Shown here: one piece after another, positions 33,153-40,749 of the stretch
How positions within the stretch are numbered: the first letter of the stretch is position 1
Layout: every line of letters begins with the position of its first letter
Assembly: GCA_050953725.1 (NCBI GenBank)
Contig: JBMNNB010000001.1
Location: 124,001 to 188,000, forward strand
Direction of reading: 5' to 3'
Source of the DNA: DTU053 sp012520115
GTDB taxonomy: Bacteria > Bacillota > Clostridia > Oscillospirales > Acutalibacteraceae
DNA: 64,000 nucleotides
The notes under the pieces: model-generated
Told to the model about the DNA's origin: nothing
The model's database searches: none
Seen by the model: the letters and a program-made list of their open reading frames with translations, nothing else
Program-made: the position numbers and the translations under genes

Positions 33153-34118
33153 TTATACCCACCACATCTCGCCGGGAGTCTCGGTCATGATAGCCTCTTT
33201 GAGAGTGGCAACAGCCTTTGAAAGACCCTCGTTCTGGCTCATAAGCGAATCCTCGTGCTCAATGGAGATAGCATAGTCATAGCCCACAAGGCGCAGATTG
33301 CTGATGATGTCCTTCCAGTAGACCAGGTCATTGCCGTAGCCGACGGAGCGGAAGGACCATGAGCGGTTAAGCACATCGCCGTAGCCCTTTGTGTCAAGCA
33401 CGCCGGTGACGGCGGTGTTGTACTTGTCTATCTTGGTGTCCTTTGCGTGGAAGTGGAAGATAGCGTCGCCCAGCTTCCTGATAACGGCGACAGGCTCCAT
33501 GCCCTGCCAGATAAGATGGCTCGGGTCAAGGTTTGCGCCGATTTCGGGGCCTACGGCCTCACGCAGCTTAAGCAGCGAATCGGTGTTGTAAACTGCAAAG
33601 CCCGGGTGAAGCTCAAGGGCTATCTTGTTTACGCCGTGTGCCTTTGCGAAGGCGACAAGGTCCTTCCAATAGGGGATGAGAACCTCGTTCCACTGATAAT
33701 CGAGAATGTCAAGGAAATCATTCGGCCAGGGGCAGGTGACCCAGTTGGGGTATTTTGCGCCCGGGTGGTCGCCGGGGCAGCCTGAGAAGGTGTTAATCTG
33801 ATGAACGCCGACCTTCTCGGCAAGAAGGATGGTCTTACGGATGACGTCGTCAAATTCCTTCGCAATCTCCTTGTTAGGGTGAACGGGGTTGCCGTGGCAG
33901 CTGAATGCACTGATTTGGACGTTATATTTCGCAATGGTGTCCAAAAACTTCTTCAGCTCAGCCTCGTCATTAAGCAGCACATCGGGGTTTGCGTGGGCGT
34001 TTCCCGGATAGCCGCCGGTGCCGATTTCGACCATTTCAATGCCGAGGGAGGTGAAATATTTCAGAGCCTCTTCAAGACTCAGATTACTCAGAAGAGTAGT
34101 AAATACTCCGAGCTTCAT
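33153..34118 (-). CDS. Sugar phosphate isomerase/epimerase (xylose-isomerase-like TIM barrel)
   Basis: 321 residues. AP-endonuclease-2 type TIM barrel with the four metal ligands in place: Glu in ALELHPGF, Asp and His in NLDPSHLIW, His in FHFHAKD and Glu in SIEHEDS. Likely an epimerase, isomerase or lyase for the product of the co-transcribed dehydrogenases. Confidence 0.9.
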   Translation of the reverse strand: MKLGVFTTLLSNLSLEEALKYFTSLGIEMVEIGTGGYPGNAHANPDVLLNDEAELKKFLDTIAKYNVQISAFSCHGNPVHPNKEIAKEFDDVIRKTILLAEKVGVHQINTFSGCPGDHPGAKYPNWVTCPWPNDFLDILDYQWNEVLIPYWKDLVAFAKAHGVNKIALELHPGFAVYNTDSLLKLREAVGPEIGANLDPSHLIWQGMEPVAVIRKLGDAIFHFHAKDTKIDKYNTAVTGVLDTKGYGDVLNRSWSFRSVGYGNDLVYWKDIISNLRLVGYDYAISIEHEDSLMSQNEGLSKAVATLKEAIMTETPGEMWWV

Positions 34119-34138
34119 ATTATCATCCTTTCCTTTAT

Positions 34139-34870
34139 TTAAACGTTTGCTTTAAGATACTTCATGCTTCTCTCAATGTCCGCAAGGCCGTTCGGCTCCG
34201 GATCATCGTTTTCGAGGATTATCCATTCAAGTCCGATGTCCTTAGCCGCCTTGATAACGGCAGCAAGGTCGTTTTCGCCTTCGCCGAGTGCCTTGGGCTT
34301 TTTGCCGATGCCGTCCTTGATGTGTATATGCACGAGCTTGTCCTTGTTCTCGGTCATATACTTGTAGTTGTCAACGCCGGCGCAGAAGCTCCAGTAGGTA
34401 TCAAGCTCAATATCGCAGACCTCTTTTATCCTGTCAAGGATAAGAGCCTTGTTATCGGAGCCTTCTACGGGGTAGAACTCGCTCGAATGGTTGTGGAAGT
34501 AAACCCTGACGCCGTCCTTAATGGCTCTCTTGTAGGCACTGCCCATAATATCGAGAACCCTCTGAAGATTCTTCTCGGTGGAGGTGTTAGCGCCGCCGAT
34601 GCCGATATTCTCGCAGCCGATTGTCTTGTGGAAGGCAAGCGTTGCCTCAAGATTTTCCTCCTTCAGGTTGTCGATTCCCGTATGGGTACCGACGGCTACA
34701 AGACCTGCGGCATCAAGGGCAGCCTTGATTTCCTCTGCGCTTAAGTCATGATAGCCGGCGAACTCAACGCCGTCAAAGCCCAGAGCCTTGATTTTCGGGA
34801 AAAGTCCGAGGAAATCCTCTTTTGTTTCGGACTGAGCCCTCAGTGTATAAAGCTGAACAGCAAATTTCAT
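34139..34870 (-). CDS. Sugar phosphate isomerase/epimerase (TIM barrel)
   Basis: 243 residues, shorter than its neighbours. Ligand-region motifs YFHNHSSEF, CDIELDTYW, LVHIHIKDG and WIILENDDP are visible; the first Glu ligand position is Tyr, as is common in this subgroup with a NHxxEF motif. Probable sugar isomerase or 3-keto-sugar hydrolase; no precise substrate. Confidence 0.88.
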   Translation of the reverse strand: MKFAVQLYTLRAQSETKEDFLGLFPKIKALGFDGVEFAGYHDLSAEEIKAALDAAGLVAVGTHTGIDNLKEENLEATLAFHKTIGCENIGIGGANTSTEKNLQRVLDIMGSAYKRAIKDGVRVYFHNHSSEFYPVEGSDNKALILDRIKEVCDIELDTYWSFCAGVDNYKYMTENKDKLVHIHIKDGIGKKPKALGEGENDLAAVIKAAKDIGLEWIILENDDPEPNGLADIERSMKYLKANV

Positions 34871-34913
34871 ATGATTATCCCCTTTGAATTATTTGTAACC
34901 CTTAGTTTTATGC

Positions 34914-35717
34914 TTAACCTGTATAGACCATCTTGGAGATGTAGTCGATTGTGAGCTTGACGCCCCAGTCGCCGAGCTTGCCGCACCATGTCCTTGAGTG
35001 AGGCTCAATACTCAGCATGCCGTCATAGCCGTGCTTGTATAACAGGCCCATAATCGGACGCCACTGAACCATATCAAGGCCTGCCGGCGGGTCGTCAAGG
35101 TGCTTGCCGCAGTAGTTTAATGTGCCCTTAATATGGAAGTGGAAAATCCTCTTGCCCCACTCTGCGATTTCGCCTAAGTAATCGGCGCTGCCGCAGTTGA
35201 TGCAGTGGGAGGGGTCATACTTGATGCCGACCTCGGGCAGAGCGCCGAGGACGATTTTCCATGTTTCAGGGTCTCTTACGAAGTTCTTCCAGTCGCAGTT
35301 GTAAACGGCAATCTTAACATTCTTGTCCCTGCCGTAATCGGCGAGCCTCTTTAAGTAAGCTATCGCATTATTGCAGTTTTCATAGAAGGATTTACTCTCA
35401 ACATAGTTTATGCCGGTGTTGAATACGGGGCAGCCCAGCTCGCCGCATACATCGATGAGATTCAGGTTGTGCTGAACCTCCTCCTCAATCATCTCTCCGG
35501 TCTCCTCGTCAAACTTAAAGGAGCCCCATCTGCCGATGGACATAACCTTAACATCATACTTCTCGGACCATTTTTTAAGGTCGGGCACAAGAGCCTTCAG
35601 CTCGTTTGAGTCAAGTCCAACATTGTAGCAGAACTCAGCGGCCTTTAAACCTAAATCGGCCACATACTTAAAGCCTTCCTCGCTCCAGCTCGTAATTATT
35701 CCGAGTGTCATAGCCAT
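34914..35717 (-). CDS. Sugar phosphate isomerase/epimerase (TIM barrel)
   Basis: About 267 residues starting MAMTLGIITSW. Asp and His in KYDPSHCIN, His in FHFHIKG and Glu in SIEPHSRTW are present, while the first metal-ligand Glu is replaced in IAVYNCDWKNF. The ATG at 35717 follows GGAAAGGA; a GTG at 35735 would place six extra residues without a ribosome site. Confidence 0.87.
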   Translation of the reverse strand: MAMTLGIITSWSEEGFKYVADLGLKAAEFCYNVGLDSNELKALVPDLKKWSEKYDVKVMSIGRWGSFKFDEETGEMIEEEVQHNLNLIDVCGELGCPVFNTGINYVESKSFYENCNNAIAYLKRLADYGRDKNVKIAVYNCDWKNFVRDPETWKIVLGALPEVGIKYDPSHCINCGSADYLGEIAEWGKRIFHFHIKGTLNYCGKHLDDPPAGLDMVQWRPIMGLLYKHGYDGMLSIEPHSRTWCGKLGDWGVKLTIDYISKMVYTG

Positions 35718-35823
35718 AATTAATCCTTTCCGCACAAAAAAGTGCTAAACAGTATTACGCAACAAATGAAAGAAGCAGTATTTGCAGTCAATATTCTGGC
35801 TGCAAATACTGTTTTCGGAAAAA

Positions 35824-36918
35824 TCAGTCGTTATCGTCAAAGAATACGGGCTTGCCCGTCTTAGCCGAGGTGTAGATAGCCTCAAGAATACGGGTAACCG
35901 TAAGAGCCTGCTCGGGCTTTACGCAGGGGTCTGTGTCGTTCTCGATAGCGTCAAGCCACTTCTGAGCCTCAATATCCTTCGGTGAAGACTTCTTGCCCTC
36001 ATAGAAGGCAACGCCGCCAACGCCCAAATCGGGACGCTCTATAACCTGACGGCCGTTCTTTACATAGTTGATTCTGACCTGGTCGTTAAGGGTATCTGCG
36101 CCGGCCTTGTCACCGCAAAGAACGAAGTTAGCGTCATTTGTATCGGCAATATTGAGCGCCCAGCTTGATTCAACTGTGATGACTGCGCCGTTCTTCATAA
36201 CTATGTAGCCGAAGGCGGAGTCCTCAACGGTGAACTTTTCGGGGTCCCAGTCGCCCCATGCGTTAGCCGTGTTTGTCTGATTGCCGAGCTTCTTGAAGGT
36301 GTTGCCCACAACCATCTTAGGCTCGTAGTTGTTCATCATCCAGAGAACCATATCAAGGGAGTGAGTGGCAATGTCTATAAGCGGACCGCCGCCCTGCTCC
36401 TCCTCGTTAAGGAATACGCCCCATGTGGGAACAGCCCTGCGGCGAATGGAGATAGCCTTTGCGTAGTAGATGTCGCCGAGCTCGCCGTTATCGCAGCAGC
36501 CCTTAACATAAAGGCAATGGGGAGTCTGACGGTTCTGATAGCCGATTGAAAGCTTCTTGCCGGTGCGGACAGCAGCCTCATACATGGCCTTTGCCTCCGC
36601 ATAGGTCTTAGCCATGGGCTTCTCGCACATTACATGCTTGCCGCTCTCAAGAGCGTCGATTGTAATAAAGGAGTGGGAGCGGTTAGGTGTGCAGACATGA
36701 ACGATGTCGATTGAGTCGTCCTTTAAAAGCTCCTTGTAGTCGGTGTAGTATTTTGCGTCGGGTGTACCGAAGGTCTGAGCAGCCTTTACGGCTCTTTCCT
36801 CAATGATGTCGCAGAAGGCAACCATGTCAACTCTGCCGGTGTCTCTTAAAGCGGGCATATGCTTGCCGTTGGCGATGCCGCCGCAGCCGATTATGCCTAC
36901 TCTAAACTTCTTGCCCAT
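35824..36918 (-). CDS. Gfo/Idh/MocA-family oxidoreductase (first in operon)
   Basis: 364 residues. Rossmann motif VGIIGCGGIANGKHMPAL, catalytic Lys in HVMCEKPMAK and the conserved IDIATHSLDMVLW (DxxxH). Probably oxidises a sugar or glycoside to a keto-sugar for the three TIM-barrel proteins downstream. GGAGG ribosome site. First gene of the operon. Confidence 0.92.
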   Translation of the reverse strand: MGKKFRVGIIGCGGIANGKHMPALRDTGRVDMVAFCDIIEERAVKAAQTFGTPDAKYYTDYKELLKDDSIDIVHVCTPNRSHSFITIDALESGKHVMCEKPMAKTYAEAKAMYEAAVRTGKKLSIGYQNRQTPHCLYVKGCCDNGELGDIYYAKAISIRRRAVPTWGVFLNEEEQGGGPLIDIATHSLDMVLWMMNNYEPKMVVGNTFKKLGNQTNTANAWGDWDPEKFTVEDSAFGYIVMKNGAVITVESSWALNIADTNDANFVLCGDKAGADTLNDQVRINYVKNGRQVIERPDLGVGGVAFYEGKKSSPKDIEAQKWLDAIENDTDPCVKPEQALTVTRILEAIYTSAKTGKPVFFDDND

Positions 36919-37235
36919 AAAATATCCTCCAAATGATGTGTTTTATTAATAGTGCTTTATGTAAAGAGAGAACCTCTCTGTAAGCCAAAAGTGCATTTTG
37001 ACCCTTATACTCAATTATAAGTTAATCTTATTAATTATCAAGGTTAAGAGCAAAATCTTTATAAAAAAATAATCACAAAATTTTATACATTTTGCCTATG
37101 GAAAACACAATGTAAACCCTTGAAAAATCTAAGAAAATCGGGAATCGGTTTTTGTTGGAGTCAGCACTCCTTCCCGACAGCCTTTTTCACGTTTCGACAT
37201 TTCTACTTTCTGGTTTCGCTGTAAATTTGTTGGAA
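36919..37235. promoter_or_regulatory. Divergent intergenic region with a two-level hairpin
   Basis: AT-rich region. TCGGGAA (37138-37144) and TTCCCGA (37171-37177) enclose an inner hairpin GGAGT-CAGC-ACTCC (37157-37170). No clear promoter with consensus was found for the minus-strand operon, and no gene is seen. Confidence 0.5.
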
Positions 37236-37264
37236 TTGACAGGGAGGTATATAAGCTCTATAAT
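37236..37264 (+). promoter_or_regulatory. Consensus sigma-A promoter of the dockerin gene
   Basis: TTGACA (37236-37241), 17 bases, TATAAT (37259-37264): full consensus. The untranslated leader is about 90 bases. Confidence 0.88.
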
Positions 37265-37360
37265 TAATTTTGCAAATAAGTAAATTCGACAATAACGCTT
37301 AAATTCATCGAATAGCGGTATTTAAGCCGCAGAAAAGCCCGCAATAGAAAGGATGAGCAT

Positions 37361-38878
37361 ATGAAAAGAATGACATATAAGCTGATATCATCGCTTCTTG
37401 TTTTAGCTGTCCTTATTCTTTCCGTATCAGTAATCTTCCCCGTTTCGGCACTCGGTGCCGAGGCAGTGCTTTATGTTATTAATCAGACGACGGGTATGTA
37501 CACAGAGCGCTCAACTACCTCACCCACAAGCGTAAAAATAACCGACATATACAAGTACACGGTCATAGCTGTCAGCGATATAAGCGACGGCTGGGGCAAG
37601 GTATATCTTCAGGGCACGGCGGGCTATATTAATCTTGCGAATGCCAGCCCCTACAACGACGACCCGTCAGACAGCTCACAGATTGACTCAATCAGAATTG
37701 AGCACCTGCCCTACAAAACGGTTTACACAGACGGTGAAACCTTCTCGGCAGAGGGAATTGCCGTTTCCGCAACCCTTAAAAACGGCCAGGTCGTGGCCTT
37801 AAAGGGCTTTGACATTATAGTGCCCTCTTTAAATCTTACCCGATTTGATTTGAACGATAAAGAGCAGACCGTCATAGTAAAATACGGGCCGGGCCTTGCG
37901 CTTTACGCAGGCTTTCCGATAACGGTCAAAAGGCTGCCAATAGATACGCTTATAGTCGATTCATGGCCGGAGCTCGAATACAAGGAGGGCGAAAGGATAA
38001 GCCTGACCGGGCTTAAAGTCCGAGCCAAATACACAGACGGCACGGCCCCGAAGGATATAACAAACGAGCTTATCAATACAGCGACAGGCGAGCCGATAAC
38101 AGCCCTTGACGGCAAAATCCTTGCCCCCGGTACATATAATTATGAGTATGTGTACAAATACAACGACAAGAAAATAAACCTTCAGTTCAAGGTAAACCCC
38201 CGCAAGCTTATCCGCATAAGGGTCGCCTCGATGCCTACATACAATGTGCTGAAAGACGAGAATAACCTTGACCTGACAGGCTTTATCCTTGCAGCCGACT
38301 ATGACAACGGCACCACCGACAGCATAACGCCCGGCAGAAATGCCTTCTACTATAACGAAAACAACAAGCTCGTAGAGGGCGAAAACCACATCACCGTCAC
38401 ATACGGCGGCTTTACCATAAGCTTTGACATCACCCTCGAAAAGCTCGCCGTAAAGGAGATAGAAATAAAGCAGCTGCCCGACAGGGTCATCTTCCAGCTG
38501 GGCGAGGAGTTCAAATACACGGGTCTTGTGCTGACGCTTCACTATAATGACGGCACAAGAAGGGACATAACCGACGGCTTTACCGTATCCACACCCGACA
38601 TGAACACCCTCGGCGCACAGGATGTCACAGTAAGCATATACGGCCTTGAAAAGACCTATGAGATTATGGTTACGGACAAGCTGTACAAGCTGGGGGACGT
38701 CAACAACGACACAAAGGTCGACGCCGCCGACGCAAGGCTTGTGCTGAGGCATGTGGCAAAGCTCAGTACGCTTTCGGAGATTCAGCAGAAGGCCGCCGAC
38801 GTGGACAATGACGGAAAGGTAAGCGCCTCCGACGCTCGAATCATTCTGAGAGTCGCCGCCAAGCTTCAGACCCTTTAA
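37361..38878 (+). CDS. Secreted dockerin protein with SH3-like and Ig-like domains
   Basis: 505 residues. Signal peptide 1-31 (LLVLAVLILSVSVIFPVSAL), an SH3-like segment about 36-95 (TGMYTERS...GWGKVYLQGTAGYINL), four Ig-like (Big_3/group 4) units about 105-430 built on the pattern LPYKTVYTDGETF, WPELEYKEGERI, MPTYNVLKDENN and LPDRVIFQLGEEF, then a type I dockerin (about 437-502) with two Ca-binding repeats, LGDVNNDTKVDAADARLVLR and ADVDNDGKVSASDARIILR. It would attach to a cohesin or act as a surface adhesin; no catalytic domain. Confidence 0.9.
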   Translation: MKRMTYKLISSLLVLAVLILSVSVIFPVSALGAEAVLYVINQTTGMYTERSTTSPTSVKITDIYKYTVIAVSDISDGWGKVYLQGTAGYINLANASPYNDDPSDSSQIDSIRIEHLPYKTVYTDGETFSAEGIAVSATLKNGQVVALKGFDIIVPSLNLTRFDLNDKEQTVIVKYGPGLALYAGFPITVKRLPIDTLIVDSWPELEYKEGERISLTGLKVRAKYTDGTAPKDITNELINTATGEPITALDGKILAPGTYNYEYVYKYNDKKINLQFKVNPRKLIRIRVASMPTYNVLKDENNLDLTGFILAADYDNGTTDSITPGRNAFYYNENNKLVEGENHITVTYGGFTISFDITLEKLAVKEIEIKQLPDRVIFQLGEEFKYTGLVLTLHYNDGTRRDITDGFTVSTPDMNTLGAQDVTVSIYGLEKTYEIMVTDKLYKLGDVNNDTKVDAADARLVLRHVAKLSTLSEIQQKAADVDNDGKVSASDARIILRVAAKLQTL

Positions 38879-38894
38879 GTTAAATATTCAAAAC

Positions 38895-38920
38895 ATTGCA
38901 CGGCAGTCCTGTCGTGCAAT
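38895..38920 (+). terminator. Hairpin after the dockerin gene
   Basis: ATTGCACGGCAG (38895-38906) and CTGTCGTGCAAT (38909-38920), one wobble; weak T tract. Confidence 0.6.
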
Positions 38921-39019
38921 ATTAGTATAAGAGCGTCCTGCTATTGACGCTTTGCCCCATCAGATGTTAGAATCCGTAATACACCCGATATGCAGCCGCC
39001 TTTGATTTGGGGGAAGAGA

Positions 39020-40699
39020 ATGAAGACAAAAGTTAGAGCTGTAAGCCTGATGCTTATATTTGCCTTGATAATACCCTGCCTTTTATTCTGGGGCGGGGTT
39101 GACGCTGTGGCCGACGACTACTCATGGGTCGGCGCATGGCACGCAAGCCCCGTTAAGACAAGCTTTAGAGTCGCAGGCACGGACATTTCGCCCATACTCA
39201 CATACACCACCACAAGAACCGTTATTACTCTTACGACCGGCGGCGATAACCTTCGTCTGTGCTTTACCAACAAATACGGCGACGGCCAGGCAAAAATCAA
39301 TAAGGTCTATGTTTCACAGACCGACCCGAATGACGAAAGCTCGACATTGGGCGATTTTATTCCGGTCACCTTCTCCGGCAGTAAAACCGTTGTCCTGGGC
39401 AAGGGCTTTACATATTCCGACCCTGTGCCGATGAAGGTCGAGCCGTTGCAGAAGATAAGCATTTCAATCTATTATACTATTCCGTCTTATGTGGGCACGG
39501 CGGCTCTTTACGGCGGCACCACATATATCGCAGCCGCAAATCAGGTCAAGGAAAAAAAGCTGATTGCCCCCGCAAAGCTCAAACTTGATGTAAGCGGCAT
39601 GACCTTTTATCCTATACCGTATCTGACAAGCGTGGATGTGGACAACGACAACGCCTATTCCGTCGTTATGCTCGGCGACTCGACGCTGAATAACGAAGTG
39701 CCTTTGTTACTGGCTGAAAAGCTCGTTAAAAACGGTACGAAGAACGTGGGAGTCCTCCAGTCCTCAATCGCAGGCAACAGACTTCTGTACGACGGCTACG
39801 GCAACGGCGCATTGGGTACTCTGTACGGCGATTCCGCACTCAAACGCTTTGACGACGACGCATTGAGGCAGGCGGGCGTTGCAAAGATTTTTGTCAAGGT
39901 CGGTCTTAACGATGTGCTTCACCCCCGCACAAAAAGCATGCAGAATACCGCCCCAAAAGCCACCGTGTCGGAAATCATAAGCGGCTATGAAAACCTTATC
40001 TCCCGTGCCAAGGCAAGGGGCATAAAGATTTACTTCTTCGGCAGAACGCCCTTTAAGGGCTACACAAGGGACATCACCTCATCCACCGAAAACGACCTCG
40101 AGTGGACTGAAGAGGCGGAGAATATGCTCCTTGAAATCAACAACTGGCTCAAAAACAACAAGAGCCACGACGGCTATATCGATATAGACAAAATGAGGGA
40201 TGAAAAGGACTCTGCAAAGCTGAGAGATGCTTTGACTGTCGACGGAGTGCACTTCACGCAGCTCGGGCAAATCGCCCTGACCGACCTCATTCCCCTTGAA
40301 TATTTCGGGCTTGACAGCTCTAAAGTCAGAACCAGTGCACAGATACATAGTGTAAACCCTTACAGGACAAGCCCCACGGTCACTGAGCCGACGACAAAGG
40401 GCAGTCAGCCCACAAGTGAGAATCCTACAAGACCGGGCGAAACCGAAACTGACGGCACAACTGAGGCCACAACCGAGGAAACTCAGCCCACCGACGAATT
40501 TGAAACAGAGGATGTCCCCGTAGGCAACCCCGACAAAAACTATACCGGCCCCTTCGCCAACATATTTGAGATTCCCGGTGTATACAGCGGTATGACAAAA
40601 AAGGCAAAGGCGGGCATAATCTTCTTCGTAGCCGTTGGCGTCTGCGCCACTGCCTATGCTTCAATCTACTTCGTATACCGCAAAAAGACAAACGCTTGA
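39020..40699 (+). CDS. Secreted, membrane-anchored SGNH/GDSL hydrolase
   Basis: 559 residues. Signal peptide (1-34), an N-terminal beta-rich domain, then an SGNH domain with block I VVMLGDSTL, the GxND block KVGLNDVLHP and block V VDGVHFTQLG. A Thr/Glu-rich linker (about 455-510) and a C-terminal membrane helix (KAGIIFFVAVGVCATAYASI) with a short basic tail anchor it on the cell surface. Likely an esterase that removes acyl groups from polysaccharide. The ATG at 39020 follows GGGGGAAGAG. Confidence 0.9.
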   Translation: MKTKVRAVSLMLIFALIIPCLLFWGGVDAVADDYSWVGAWHASPVKTSFRVAGTDISPILTYTTTRTVITLTTGGDNLRLCFTNKYGDGQAKINKVYVSQTDPNDESSTLGDFIPVTFSGSKTVVLGKGFTYSDPVPMKVEPLQKISISIYYTIPSYVGTAALYGGTTYIAAANQVKEKKLIAPAKLKLDVSGMTFYPIPYLTSVDVDNDNAYSVVMLGDSTLNNEVPLLLAEKLVKNGTKNVGVLQSSIAGNRLLYDGYGNGALGTLYGDSALKRFDDDALRQAGVAKIFVKVGLNDVLHPRTKSMQNTAPKATVSEIISGYENLISRAKARGIKIYFFGRTPFKGYTRDITSSTENDLEWTEEAENMLLEINNWLKNNKSHDGYIDIDKMRDEKDSAKLRDALTVDGVHFTQLGQIALTDLIPLEYFGLDSSKVRTSAQIHSVNPYRTSPTVTEPTTKGSQPTSENPTRPGETETDGTTEATTEETQPTDEFETEDVPVGNPDKNYTGPFANIFEIPGVYSGMTKKAKAGIIFFVAVGVCATAYASIYFVYRKKTNA

Positions 40700-40716
40700 A
40701 ACACAGAACAATAATA

Positions 40717-40749
40717 AAGGCAGAGATTTTCATCTCTGCCTTCTTTTTT
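40717..40749. terminator. Bidirectional terminator after the SGNH hydrolase gene
   Basis: AAGGCAGAGAT (40717-40727), loop TTTC, ATCTCTGCCTT (40732-40742), then CTTTTTT. It also lies at the end of the convergent gene. Confidence 0.9.

Noticed and set aside
37961..38752. Minus-strand open frame of 263 residues
   Set aside because: It is antisense to the dockerin protein, which has a signal peptide, clear domains and a consensus promoter.
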